Source of the DNA: Cellulomonas cellasea
GTDB lineage: Bacteria > Actinomycetota > Actinomycetes > Actinomycetales > Cellulomonadaceae
Direction: 5' to 3'
DNA: 64,000 bases
NCBI RefSeq assembly: GCF_030372105.1
Contig: NZ_JAUDBQ010000001.1
Location: 186,001 to 250,000 of the forward strand
Part shown: piece after piece, positions 45,183 through 53,936 of the stretch
How the letters are laid out: every line of letters starts with the position of its first letter
How positions within the stretch are numbered: position 1 is the stretch's first letter
The notes under the pieces: model-generated
The model's input: only the letters and a program-made list of their open reading frames with translations
The model's database searches: none
What the model was told of the DNA's origin: nothing
Translations under genes and position numbers: made by a program

Positions 45183-46000
45183 CCCCGGCCCTCGCGCGCC
45201 GCAAGCCGCCCCGGGAGCGCGCCGAGGTCGTCCTGCCCGGGCAGGCCCCCGACGGGCCGCACCTGCGCCGCACCCCGCTGCTCGACGCGGCCCTCGACAA
45301 GGCCGTGACGATCCCCTCGGCGACCATCCACGCGCATGTGGAGAGCCTGCGGCGCCGCAACCCGCACGCCTCCCCGCAGCAGATCGTGTGGCTGCTGGAG
45401 CGCGAGTACATGCGCGTCGTGCAGGCCACCGGCGGCGCGGTGGGCGTGGCGGCCGCCGCCCCAGCCGTCGGCACCGGCGTGGCGATGGCGCTGACGGCCA
45501 GCGACGTGGCGACGTTCTTCGCCGCGTCGGCGGCGTTCTCCCTGGCCGTGGCCAGCGTGCACGGCATCGAGGTGCAGGACGCCGAGCGCCGTCGCGCGCT
45601 GCTCCTGGCCACGGTGCTGGGCGAGAGCGGCGCGAAGATCGTCACCGACTCCGCGCAGATCGGCTCGGCGCACTTCGCCCGGGCGCTGCTCACCCGCATG
45701 CCCACGTCGACGATCCGCAAGGTGAACTCGACGCTCACCCGGCGGCTGGTGCGCTCGCAGGCGGCCCGGCAGGGCGGGCTCGCGTTCGGGCGGCTGCTGC
45801 CCTTCGGCATCGGCGCCGCGGTGGGCGTCGCGGGCGCCCGCGCGCTCGGCAAGCCCGTGGTGCAGGGCGCGCGGCTGGCCTTCGGCCCCGCCCCCGAGCG
45901 GTTCCCCCAGGTCATCGAGGGCGTCGGCGGCCTGGTGCCACCCGGGCAGATCGGCCGCGAGCCGATGGGCGGCGGGCAGATCGGCGGCGGGCAGAGCTGA
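45179..46000 (+). CDS. Membrane-associated protein of unknown function
   Basis: 273 residues. Central Ala/Gly-rich hydrophobic stretches (GGAVGVAAAAPAVGTGVAMA, ATFFAASAAFSLAVASVHG) flanked by basic helices. Family not recognised; gene order suggests co-expression with OsmC. Confidence 0.75.
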   Translation: MTPALARRKPPRERAEVVLPGQAPDGPHLRRTPLLDAALDKAVTIPSATIHAHVESLRRRNPHASPQQIVWLLEREYMRVVQATGGAVGVAAAAPAVGTGVAMALTASDVATFFAASAAFSLAVASVHGIEVQDAERRRALLLATVLGESGAKIVTDSAQIGSAHFARALLTRMPTSTIRKVNSTLTRRLVRSQAARQGGLAFGRLLPFGIGAAVGVAGARALGKPVVQGARLAFGPAPERFPQVIEGVGGLVPPGQIGREPMGGGQIGGGQS

Positions 46001-46086
46001 AGGTGGGCACAGCTGAGGGCGGGCGCCGCGGCTGGGCGTCTGCCCCGCCGGTCACCCGCCCTCAGGCACAGGTCACACGCGGCTGA

Positions 46087-47079
46087 TCACCAGCGGTCGT
46101 GGACGTGCGCGCGCACCGAGGTGTCGTAGATCCGCTCGAGCTCGGCCGAGGTGACCTCGTCCAGCGGCGCCAGGTCCGCTGCTGCCGCGTTGCCCCGCGC
46201 CTGCTCGGCGTTGCGCGCCCCGGGGATCACCACGGAGACGCCCTCCTGGTCCAGGATCCAGCGCAGGGCGAGCTGCGCGGTGGTGGCGCCGTCGGGGGTG
46301 CGCGCTGCGACCTCGCGCGCCGCGAGGACGCCGACCTCGAACGGCACGCCGGCGAACGTCTCGCCCACGTCGAAGGACTCGCCGTGGCGGTTGAACGTGC
46401 GGTGGTCGGTGGCGGCGAACGTCGTGCTCTCGTCGTACCGGCCGGACAGCAGGCCGCTCGCCAGGGGCACGCGCGCGATGATCCCGACGCCCGCCTCGAC
46501 GGCGGCGGGGAGCACGGCCTCGAGGGGCTTACGACGGAACACGTTGAGGATGATCTGCACGGACGCGACGTTCGGGCGCGCGATGGCGGTCAGCGCCTCG
46601 TCGACGGTCTCCACCGAGACCCCGTAGGCGGCGATGGCCTTGTCCGCGACGAGCTCGTCCAGCGCGTCGTACACGCTGTCGCGGCCGAAGACCTCGGTGG
46701 GCGGGCAGTGCAGCTGCACCAGGTCGAGGGTGTCCACCCCGAGGTTCTCGCGCGAGCGGTCGGCCCAGCCGCGGAACGCGTCGAGCGTGTACGCGCCAGC
46801 CACATGCGGGTCGGCCCGCCGGCCCATCTTGGTGGCGACGGTCAGCCCCTGGGCCTGGTCGCCCCGCTCGGCGAGGAACCGGCCGATCAGCCGCTCGCTG
46901 CGCCCGTCCCCGTACACGTCAGCGGTGTCGAGGAAGGTCACGCCGCTGGCGACTGCGGCGTCGAGCACCGCCAAGGCGTCGTCGTCGGCCACCTCTCCCC
47001 AGTCCCCGCCCAGCTGCCAGCAGCCCAGGCCCACAACCCCGACCGACCTGCCCGTCCGTCCCAGCACACGCGTCTCCAT
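46087..47079 (-). CDS. Aldo/keto reductase
   Basis: 330 residues, TIM barrel. Catalytic tetrad Asp and Tyr in FLDTADVYGDG, Lys in TVATKMG, His in LVQLHCPPTE. NADPH-binding segment near the C-terminus (SVVIPGARNAEQ). Substrate unknown. ATG at 47079; the in-frame extension upstream is shadow of the opposite strand. Confidence 0.9.
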   Translation of the reverse strand: METRVLGRTGRSVGVVGLGCWQLGGDWGEVADDDALAVLDAAVASGVTFLDTADVYGDGRSERLIGRFLAERGDQAQGLTVATKMGRRADPHVAGAYTLDAFRGWADRSRENLGVDTLDLVQLHCPPTEVFGRDSVYDALDELVADKAIAAYGVSVETVDEALTAIARPNVASVQIILNVFRRKPLEAVLPAAVEAGVGIIARVPLASGLLSGRYDESTTFAATDHRTFNRHGESFDVGETFAGVPFEVGVLAAREVAARTPDGATTAQLALRWILDQEGVSVVIPGARNAEQARGNAAAADLAPLDEVTSAELERIYDTSVRAHVHDRW

Positions 47080-47134
47080 GCCCGTGACGCTACCGTGAGG
47101 AGGACGTGATCCAGCACACGCCGGGAGGCCTGGC

Positions 47135-47689
47135 ATGTCGTCTGCGCAGGTCAGAGCGAATGCCGCCCGCGAGCCCGCCGGCCGCGAGGTGGCGGTGGCC
47201 CGAGTGCTCCCGCTGCCCGCCGCCGAGGCGTTCGCGCTGCTGGTGGACCTGCGGCACCACGTCCGCTGGATCCCGATGACGCGGGTGGAGGTCCCGCCCG
47301 GGCCGCCTCGCGTGGGCGCGCACGTGACGGCGGTGTCGGGCCCGCTCGCCCGACGCGGCGCCCCGGGGCTGGTGGACCGGATGCGCATCGACCGGCTGGA
47401 CCCGCCGGACGCGGCGACTGGCTCGCCGGGGGTCGCGGTGCTCACCAAGCTCGGCCCGATCCTGCGCGGCTCGGCGCGGATCGTGGTGGCGGCCGCCGGG
47501 CCCGGGCACAGCCGGGTGACGTGGTCCGAGCGGGTGTGGCTGGCCGGGCTTGTGCCCGCCGCCGCCCTGGTGGCGCCCGTGCTGCGGGGCATGCTGGCCC
47601 TCGCGCTGGCCCGGGTCGCGCGCGAGCTCCGAGCCTCGACGCCATCGCCGCCGCGGGCGCCGTCGCCAGCGCGAGGGCCGGGACGATGA
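47135..47689 (+). CDS. SRPBCC-fold protein
   Basis: 184 residues. Ligand-cavity fold of the polyketide cyclase/START type (EVAVARVLPLPAAEAFALLV, DLRHHVRWIPM at the N-terminus; SRVTWSERVWL and a C-terminal helix). Overlaps the next gene by 4 nt. Function unknown. Confidence 0.8.
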   Translation: MSSAQVRANAAREPAGREVAVARVLPLPAAEAFALLVDLRHHVRWIPMTRVEVPPGPPRVGAHVTAVSGPLARRGAPGLVDRMRIDRLDPPDAATGSPGVAVLTKLGPILRGSARIVVAAAGPGHSRVTWSERVWLAGLVPAAALVAPVLRGMLALALARVARELRASTPSPPRAPSPARGPGR

Positions 47690-48162
47690 CGCATCCGCGG
47701 ATGTACGACGACCACGACCCGTGCCTCGCGCAGGTGCGGCTCCTCGCGGCCGGCTTCCCGGAGTCGTCCGAGGTGGAGTCGTGGGGGCGTCCGACGTTCC
47801 GCGCCGGCCGCCGGATGTTCGCGGTCTTCGGCACGCACGTGAGCCCGCGCGGCCTGGTGCTGCGCCCCGACGAGGACGAGCGCGCCGCGCTGCTGGGCGA
47901 TGCGCGGTTCTCCTCCCCGCCGTACTACGGCCCGGCGGGCTGGCTGGCGCTGGACCTGGACGCGGCGCCGGTGGATTGGGAGGAGGTCGCCGAGCTGCTC
48001 GACGACTCGTACCGGCAGGTGGCGCTGCGCCGGATGCTGCGCGCGCTCGACGCCCGCCCGTCGGGCCTGCACAACGAATCGCCGGTTGACGGCCCTTCGA
48101 CGCAACGATTGCCTCCCAGAACACAACATGACCTGTCGATTTCGCCTCCGAACGGCTCGTAG
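47686..48162 (+). CDS. MmcQ/YjbR family protein
   Basis: 158 residues. YjbR motif (SWGRPTFRAGRRMFAVFG and PYYGPAGWLALDL). DNA-binding-fold family of unknown role. The last about 25 residues extend past the family's usual end into the next promoter and may be a recent extension. Confidence 0.82.
   Translation: MTHPRMYDDHDPCLAQVRLLAAGFPESSEVESWGRPTFRAGRRMFAVFGTHVSPRGLVLRPDEDERAALLGDARFSSPPYYGPAGWLALDLDAAPVDWEEVAELLDDSYRQVALRRMLRALDARPSGLHNESPVDGPSTQRLPPRTQHDLSISPPNGS
48102..48112. promoter_or_regulatory. Short palindrome upstream of DDAH-like gene
   Basis: GCAA-CGA-TTGC, perfect 4-3-4 repeat about 113 bp upstream of the ATG. Possible Lrp/AsnC half-site region. Weak call because it is short and lies within the preceding coding end. 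Confidence 0.3.
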
Positions 48163-48224
48163 GCTCGATACGGCCCCGTCCCGATGACGCGACTCCACCC
48201 TCCTGCCCTTCTGAAGGAGCATTC

Positions 48225-49079
48225 ATGCCCGTGAGCCCGGTCACCGAGCAGCCCACCCCGCGCGCCGCCACCCGGCGCCGTTACCTCATGTGCGAGCCGG
48301 TGCACTACACCGTCTCCTACGAGATCAACCCGTGGATGGACTCGACCCGGCACACCGACACCGACCTCGCCCTGCGCCAGTGGCGCACGCTGCGCGACGT
48401 GTACCTGGACCTCGGCCACACCGTCGAGACGATCGACCCCATCCCCGGCCTGCCCGACATGGTCTACGCCGCCAACGGCGCCCTCATCGTCGACGGCATC
48501 GTGTACTCAGCCCGGTTCCGGCACCCCGAGCGCGCCCCCGAGGGCCCGGCCTACCAGAAGTGGTTCGCCGACCGGGGCTTCGTCACGCACACCGCCGCCG
48601 AGGTCAACGAGGGCGAGGGCGACATCCTCCCCGTGGGCGACCTGATCCTCGCCGGCACCGGCTTCCGCACGGACCGCTCCGCCCACGCCGAGCTCGCGCA
48701 GGTCACCGGGCGCCGGGTGGTGTCCCTGGAGCTCGTCGACGCGCGCTACTACCACCTCGACACGGCGCTGGCCGTGCTGCAGAGCGACCCGGCGGACCCG
48801 CAGGTCGCCTACTACCCGCCGGCGTTCTCCGCCGAGTCGCAGGAGACGCTCCGCGAGCTGTTCCCCGACGCGCTGCACGCCACCGACCGGGACGCCGCGG
48901 CACTGGGGCTCAACGCCGTCAGCGACGGGAAGCACGTGGTCGTGGCGCCCGGCGCCGTGGACCTGGCGCCCGCGCTGCGCGAACGCGGCTACACCACCAT
49001 CCCCGTGGACACCAGCGAGCTGCTCAAGGGCGGCGGCGGCGCCAAGTGCTGCACGCTCGAGATCCGCGACGTGCCATGA
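48225..49079 (+). CDS. DDAH/arginine-dihydrolase-like amidinotransferase-fold enzyme
   Basis: 284 residues, five-bladed GME fold. Catalytic His177 in YYHLDTAL and Cys275/276 in GGGGAKCCTLE, with Asn84 in MVYAANGALIV and acidic residues in NEGEGD. Proteins of this type hydrolyse dimethylarginine to citrulline or, in the ArgZ type, arginine to ornithine. Coupling to an ornithine aminotransferase favours ornithine production; substrate not provable from sequence. GAAGGAG precedes the ATG at 48225. Confidence 0.88.
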   Translation: MPVSPVTEQPTPRAATRRRYLMCEPVHYTVSYEINPWMDSTRHTDTDLALRQWRTLRDVYLDLGHTVETIDPIPGLPDMVYAANGALIVDGIVYSARFRHPERAPEGPAYQKWFADRGFVTHTAAEVNEGEGDILPVGDLILAGTGFRTDRSAHAELAQVTGRRVVSLELVDARYYHLDTALAVLQSDPADPQVAYYPPAFSAESQETLRELFPDALHATDRDAAALGLNAVSDGKHVVVAPGAVDLAPALRERGYTTIPVDTSELLKGGGGAKCCTLEIRDVP

Positions 49080-50305
49080 CCGCCACCGCGGGCGCCGACG
49101 TGGACGCCGACGCCCACCGCAGCCGCCTGGCGCCCAACTACGCGCCGCTGCCGGTCCAGCTCGCCTGGGCCTCCGGCGCGTGGGCGCGGGACGTGCGCGG
49201 GCGCGCCTACATCGACATGCTCGCGGGCTACTCGTCGCTGAACTTCGGCCACCGGCACCCCGCGCTCGTCGCCGCGGCGCATGCGCAGCTCGACCGCCTC
49301 ACGCTGTCGTCGCGGGCCTTCGGCCACGACCTCCTCGAGCCGTTCGCCGATGCCCTGGCCCGCCTCGCCGCGCCCGCGGTGCGGGGGGACGAGCCGCTGG
49401 TGCTGCCCATGAACACCGGGGCGGAGGCCGTCGAGACGGCGATCAAGGCCGCCCGCAAGTGGGGGTACGACGTGCGCGGCGTCGCCCCGGAGCGGGCCAC
49501 GATCATCGTGGCGGACGGCAACTTCCACGGCCGCACCACCACCATCGTGTCGTTCTCCACGGACGACCAGGCCCGGGACGGCTTCGGCCCGTTCACCCCG
49601 GGCTTCAAGGTCGTGCCCTACGCCGATGCCGAGGCCCTGCGCGCCGCCGTCGACGAGACGACCGTCGCGGTGCTGCTCGAGCCGGTGCAGGGCGAGCAGG
49701 GCGTCGTCGTGCCGCCGCCCGACTACCTGCCCGCAGTCCGCGCCATCTGCGACGACGCCGGCGTGCTGCTCATCGCCGACGAGATCCAGTCGGGCCTCGG
49801 CCGCACCGGAACGACGTTCGCCTGCGAGCTGTGGGACGTGCAGCCCGATCTGATGACCCTGGGCAAGGCCCTCGGCGGCGGGATCGTGCCGGTCAGCGCC
49901 GTCGTGGGCCGCGAGGACGTCCTCGAGGTGCTCTCCCCCGGCACGCACGGCTCGACCTTCGGGGGCAACCCGCTCGCGTGCGCGGTCGGGCTCGCCGTCG
50001 TCGAGCTGCTGGAGGGCGGCACGATGCAGGCTCGCGCCCGCGCCCTCGGCGCCCATCTGCACTCCCGCCTGGCCACGATGGCCAGCGCCGGGCTGATCGA
50101 GCGGAGCCGCGGAGTCGGCCTCTGGGCGGGCATCGACGTGGACCCCGGCCACCTGACCGGCCGCGAGCTGTGCGAGCGCCTCCTCGAGCGGGGCGTCCTC
50201 GCCAAGGACACCCACGGCTCGACCATCCGCCTGGCCCCGCCGATCACGATCGACGAGCAGGACCTCGACCTGGCCCTGGACCGGCTGGGCCAGGCCCTGT
50301 GCTGA
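49076..50305 (+). CDS. rocD: Ornithine aminotransferase
   Basis: 409 residues, class III PLP aminotransferase. PLP-Lys in LMTLGKALGGG, cofactor motif LIADEIQSGLGRTG, NTGAEAVETAIKAARKWGY. Converts ornithine to glutamate-5-semialdehyde, feeding proline/glutamate. Coupled to the upstream gene by ATGA, giving an arginine-to-glutamate route. Confidence 0.93.
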   Translation: MTATAGADVDADAHRSRLAPNYAPLPVQLAWASGAWARDVRGRAYIDMLAGYSSLNFGHRHPALVAAAHAQLDRLTLSSRAFGHDLLEPFADALARLAAPAVRGDEPLVLPMNTGAEAVETAIKAARKWGYDVRGVAPERATIIVADGNFHGRTTTIVSFSTDDQARDGFGPFTPGFKVVPYADAEALRAAVDETTVAVLLEPVQGEQGVVVPPPDYLPAVRAICDDAGVLLIADEIQSGLGRTGTTFACELWDVQPDLMTLGKALGGGIVPVSAVVGREDVLEVLSPGTHGSTFGGNPLACAVGLAVVELLEGGTMQARARALGAHLHSRLATMASAGLIERSRGVGLWAGIDVDPGHLTGRELCERLLERGVLAKDTHGSTIRLAPPITIDEQDLDLALDRLGQALC

Positions 50306-50314
50306 GGCGCCCGC

Positions 50315-51541
50315 TCAGCTGAGCTTGATCGCGGTGAACAGGCGCCCGTCGCGCACCACGGCGCCGATGGACATCCGGCTGATGTCGCTCTTCAGCATCC
50401 ACGCGTTGTGGGATGAGGAGTTGGCGTAGGCGTTGATCATCGCGCTGGAGCTCGCGGGCTGCACCCAGCCGACGATCGAGTCGTTGCCGCCGTGCCAGAT
50501 GCGCCACTCGGAGGCCATCGCCGTGGCGTGCGCGCTCAGCGTCGACGAGCCCGAGATGCTCAGCGCGGGCAGGCCGTTGTTCGCCCGGTGCGCGTTGAGC
50601 GCGTCCCCGATGGACTGGATGCCATAGGCCTCGATGCCGGCGACCTGTGCCGCCGCCGGGGCCTCGGCTCCGGCGGACGACGTCGCGGGCGCGGCGGCGG
50701 CTCGGCTGCTGCGCGGCGTGGCCTTCGACGTCGAGGCACGGGCCTTGCGCTCAGCGGCCGCAGCCGCCTCGGCCGCGGCGGCCTGCTCGGCGGCGATGCG
50801 CGCGTCCTCGGCGGCCTGCCACTGGGCCTGCGCCTCGACGACCGCCTGCTGCGGGGCGGCCAGCGCCGCGACGGACCCGCGCAGATCCCTCGGGCTCGTG
50901 CCTTGCCCGAGGGCTGCCGCCATGGCGGCGGTGGTGTCCATCGCCTCCTGCAGGGCGGCCCGGGGCGCATCCCCGGCCTGGGCGTTCGCGTCGAGCACCG
51001 TCTGGGCCTGCGCATGCGCCTGCAGGGCTGCTGCGCCCTGCGCGGCGTGCGCGGCGGCGATGCCGGCTTGGGCGACGGCGGCGCTGCTCTGCTGGAAGAA
51101 CTCGGCGTCGGCCCGCTGCTCGGACACGACGCGCGCCACGCGCTCCTGCACCCGGGCCAGCTCGGCTGCGCGGGCCTCCTGTTGCAGCCTCACGACGGTG
51201 CCAGTGGTCAGCGCCGCGAGGATCACCACGACGCTGACGCTCACCGCCACGGTGGTGGGCCGGCCCGGACGCGCGGCAGACCGTGCCGCGCGGCGAGGGC
51301 CGGGCGTCTCAGTCTGGGGCGGCGCGGCGGGCGGCTCGGCGCTCGGGACGAAGAGGCCGGCGAGGTCGGGCAGCAGCAGCGCGGCCGTCTCAGGCGGCAG
51401 CGGCTCGAGCTGGGGCGCCGGGACGAAGGACGCGGGACGCGACTCGACGGCCGGTGCGCTGACCTGCGCGGTCCCACTTCCCTGCCGCTGCGTCGGAACG
51501 GTCTCGAGCCGCCGCTGGTGCTTGTGCCGGACTGTCGCCAT
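50315..51541 (-). CDS. CAP/SCP-domain protein with membrane anchor and coiled coil
   Basis: 408 residues. A Pro/Ala-rich cytoplasmic N-terminus, one membrane helix (TVAVSVSVVVILAALTTGTVV), a long Ala/Gln-rich coiled coil, then a C-terminal CAP domain (SIGDALNAHRANNGLPALS, SHNAWMLKSDISRM). Probably surface protein of unknown role. ATG 51541. Divergent from the Lrp gene. Confidence 0.82.
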   Translation of the reverse strand: MATVRHKHQRRLETVPTQRQGSGTAQVSAPAVESRPASFVPAPQLEPLPPETAALLLPDLAGLFVPSAEPPAAPPQTETPGPRRAARSAARPGRPTTVAVSVSVVVILAALTTGTVVRLQQEARAAELARVQERVARVVSEQRADAEFFQQSSAAVAQAGIAAAHAAQGAAALQAHAQAQTVLDANAQAGDAPRAALQEAMDTTAAMAAALGQGTSPRDLRGSVAALAAPQQAVVEAQAQWQAAEDARIAAEQAAAAEAAAAAERKARASTSKATPRSSRAAAAPATSSAGAEAPAAAQVAGIEAYGIQSIGDALNAHRANNGLPALSISGSSTLSAHATAMASEWRIWHGGNDSIVGWVQPASSSAMINAYANSSSHNAWMLKSDISRMSIGAVVRDGRLFTAIKLS

Positions 51542-51639
51542 CAGTGAGCCCCCTCGTGTCGTGCACGACTTTCCTCGACCCCGAGAGCATCGGCAACCGG
51601 GAGAAACTTCTGAAGCCGCTGGGAGCAACCTGTGCCCGC

Positions 51640-51680
51640 GATGTCCCACCTGCCTGGGCGCCCGCCACATCTGGGACATC
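51640..51680. promoter_or_regulatory. Long-armed inverted repeat at Lrp/AsnC start (autoregulatory operator)
   Basis: GATGTCCCA (51640-51648) and TGGGACATC (51672-51680): perfect 9-bp arms with a 23-bp spacer, ending 8 bp before the GTG start of the Lrp gene. The spacing suits an Lrp/AsnC dimer of dimers. Confidence 0.6.
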
Positions 51681-51688
51681 ATGGGCGG

Positions 51689-52177
51689 GTGCACCACGAC
51701 TCCGGAACGCGGGCCGACGCCCTCGACGGCCTCGACGAGGCGATCCTGCGCGAGCTCTCGATGGACGCCCGTGCGAGCTACGCCGAGATCGGCGCCGTCG
51801 TGTCGCTATCCGCGCCGGCGGTCAAGCGCCGCGTGGACCGGCTCCGGGCACGCGGAGTCGTCCGGGGGTTCACCGTCCGCCTCGACCCCGCCGCGCTCGG
51901 CTGGTCCACGGAGGCGTTCATCGAGCTCTTCTGCCACGGCTCCACAAGCCCCGCGACCATGCAGACGGCCGTCGAGCGCTACCCCGAGGTCGTCTCGGCC
52001 AGCACCGTCACCGGCGATGTGGACCTGATGGTGCAGGTGCGGGCGCGGGATATGCGCCACCTGGAGCGCGTCGTCGAGCGGCTCGCGGCGGAGCCGTTCG
52101 TGGCCCGCACCCGTTCCACCATCGTGCTCTCGGCGTTGGTGCGGCGCCCCGAGGTGCCACCCGCCCTGGCCGACTGA
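51689..52177 (+). CDS. Lrp/AsnC-family regulator
   Basis: 162 residues. HTH (DEAILRELSMDARASYAEIG, LSAPAVKRRVDRLRARG) and RAM domain (GDVDLMVQVRARD). GTG 51689 is the first start after the operator. Divergent from the CAP gene and about 1.4 kb from DDAH/rocD. It probably controls arginine or ornithine breakdown, as in related gene sets. Confidence 0.88.
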   Translation: MHHDSGTRADALDGLDEAILRELSMDARASYAEIGAVVSLSAPAVKRRVDRLRARGVVRGFTVRLDPAALGWSTEAFIELFCHGSTSPATMQTAVERYPEVVSASTVTGDVDLMVQVRARDMRHLERVVERLAAEPFVARTRSTIVLSALVRRPEVPPALAD

Positions 52178-52193
52178 CCAGGGCGCCCAGCGG

Positions 52194-53144
52194 TCAGGCT
52201 GAGGCGTCCGGCTCGTCCAGCTCCTTGCAGCGGTTCGTCACGACCATCACCGGGCACTGCGCGTGGTGCAGCACCGCCTGGCTCGTCGAGCCCAGCAGCA
52301 GCCCGGCGAACCCGCCGCGGCCCCGCGAGCCGACCACCACGAGGTCGCTCGCCGAGGAGAACTCGGTGAGCAGCTCGGCGCCCGTCCCGTCCAGCACGAC
52401 CCGTCGCACCTGCACGTCGGGGTTGTCCCCCAACGCCCGGTCCACCACGACGTTCAGGCCCTCGGTGGCGTCGGCGAGCAGCTGCTCGTGGTCGATCGTC
52501 GCGGGCATCCAGGCGAGGATCCCCGTGCCGGCGCCCACGGGCACCCCGGCCACGGCGACCAGCTCGGCGTCCCAGGCGCGCGCCTCGGCGATGGCCCGGC
52601 GCAGCGCGAGGTCGGCCTGGGGGGACCCGTCGATGCCGACCACGATGCGCCGCACGGGCCGCACCTGGGGCAGCGGCGAGTCGTCGGCGACCGGCTTGCC
52701 GTCGGCGCCACGGAGCGGCACCACGACTGTCGGGCAGTAGGCGTGGGCTGGCAGCGCCGAGGACACGGTCCCCAGCAGCCGGTCGGCGAAACCGCCCCGG
52801 CCGCGGGTGCCGACCACGGCGAGGCTCACCTCGCGGGACATCTCCACGAGCACGCCCGTGGCGTCACCCGTGGCGACTGTCGCCGTCACGTCGAGGGGGC
52901 CGCCGGAGAGCGCGCGCTCCTTCGCCTCGAGCAGCACAGCCCGGGCGCCCTCGAGGATCGCCGTGTCGTCCAGCGCCGCGTACCCGCCGTCGAGGGACGC
53001 CGCCGTGAACGACGGCACCGAGTACGAGCAGACGATCCGCAGGGCGTGCCCGCGGACGCGCGCCTCCGCGGCAGCCCAGTCCAGGGCGTGGAGGCTCGCC
53101 GCTGAGCCGTCCACCCCCACCATCACCGTGGCCTCGTGCTTCAT
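52194..53144 (-). CDS. Universal stress protein with two UspA domains
   Basis: 316 residues. Two UspA repeats, each with MVGVDGS or VVGIDGS and GTRGRGGFADRLLGTVSS or GSRGRGGFAGLLLGSTSQ ATP-binding motifs. ATG 53144 with GGAGG. Stress or dormancy protein; ATP-binding type. Confidence 0.92.
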   Translation of the reverse strand: MKHEATVMVGVDGSAASLHALDWAAAEARVRGHALRIVCSYSVPSFTAASLDGGYAALDDTAILEGARAVLLEAKERALSGGPLDVTATVATGDATGVLVEMSREVSLAVVGTRGRGGFADRLLGTVSSALPAHAYCPTVVVPLRGADGKPVADDSPLPQVRPVRRIVVGIDGSPQADLALRRAIAEARAWDAELVAVAGVPVGAGTGILAWMPATIDHEQLLADATEGLNVVVDRALGDNPDVQVRRVVLDGTGAELLTEFSSASDLVVVGSRGRGGFAGLLLGSTSQAVLHHAQCPVMVVTNRCKELDEPDASA

Positions 53145-53249
53145 GGTTCCAGCCTCCTCTGGCTCACGCGGCAAGTGTGCCTCAGACCATGCCCTCAGCG
53201 CACCTTCCGCGGGGAGATCCTGGAGTCGCCCTTGAGGAATCCTTGACAC

Positions 53250-53756
53250 TCAGGCGACGAGGTAGGCCGACCAGGCTGGCTCCATCGCGAGGACGCCCGC
53301 GACGAGCGCCGACGTGCCACGCGGGGTGCGCGGCACGTAGGCCAGCTCCCATCCCAGCTCGGCGAGCAGCCGGTCCGCCTTGCGATGGTTGCACCGGGCG
53401 CAAGCGGCGACCACGTTGGCCCACTCGTGCAGCCCGCCGCGCGACCGGGGGTGCACATGGTCCACGGTGTCAGCCGCGCCGCCGCAGTACGCGCAGCGGT
53501 AGGAGTCGCGCTGCAGCACGGTGCGGCGCGTGGGCGGCTGCGGGCGCCGCACGGGCACGTGCACGTAGCGGGTCAGGCACAGCACCACCGGGGCGGGGAG
53601 CACAGTGCGCTCGGAGTGCAGCAGCCGCCCGTCCGACTCGAGGATCGTGGCCTTGCCGGACATCACCAGGCTGACGGCCCGCCGCAGGCTCACCACGCAC
53701 AGGGGCTCCATGCTGGCGTTCAGCAGCAGGGTCCGGCGCGGTACGGGCATCAGCAC
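53250..53756 (-). CDS. HNH endonuclease
   Basis: 168 residues. Two CxxC pairs (CAYCGG and CARCNHRK) flank the HNH core TVDHVHPRSRGG with conserved His/Asn. Likely DNA nuclease of the common actinobacterial type. GTG at 53756 with GGAG 5 nt upstream. Confidence 0.88.
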   Translation of the reverse strand: MLMPVPRRTLLLNASMEPLCVVSLRRAVSLVMSGKATILESDGRLLHSERTVLPAPVVLCLTRYVHVPVRRPQPPTRRTVLQRDSYRCAYCGGAADTVDHVHPRSRGGLHEWANVVAACARCNHRKADRLLAELGWELAYVPRTPRGTSALVAGVLAMEPAWSAYLVA

Positions 53757-53888
53757 GGCGACTCCTAGGCCCGGTGTGGGACCCGGCTGGCTGCCGGAGC
53801 CCCGAGGGGGAGGTGCAAGCGCGACCAGCGTACGCGGCTGCCCCCGGCACACCCAGCGTTTCTGCGCGCTCGGCCGGGTGGAGACGCC

Positions 53889-53924
53889 GAAGGGCCCCGG
53901 TGACTCAGGTCACCGGGGCCCTTC
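53889..53924 (-). terminator. 16-bp hairpin terminator downstream of NlpC/P60 gene
   Basis: Perfect 16-bp arms GAAGGGCCCCGGTGAC (53889-53904) and complement (53909-53924) with TCAG loop, 13 bp after the NlpC/P60 stop. GC-rich, no U-tract. Confidence 0.75.
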
Positions 53925-53936
53925 ATGCGGATCAGG

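Noticed and set aside
48290-49075. Extension of the rocD frame across the DDAH-like gene
   Set aside because: Arg-rich shadow; real start ATG 49076 overlaps the DDAH stop.
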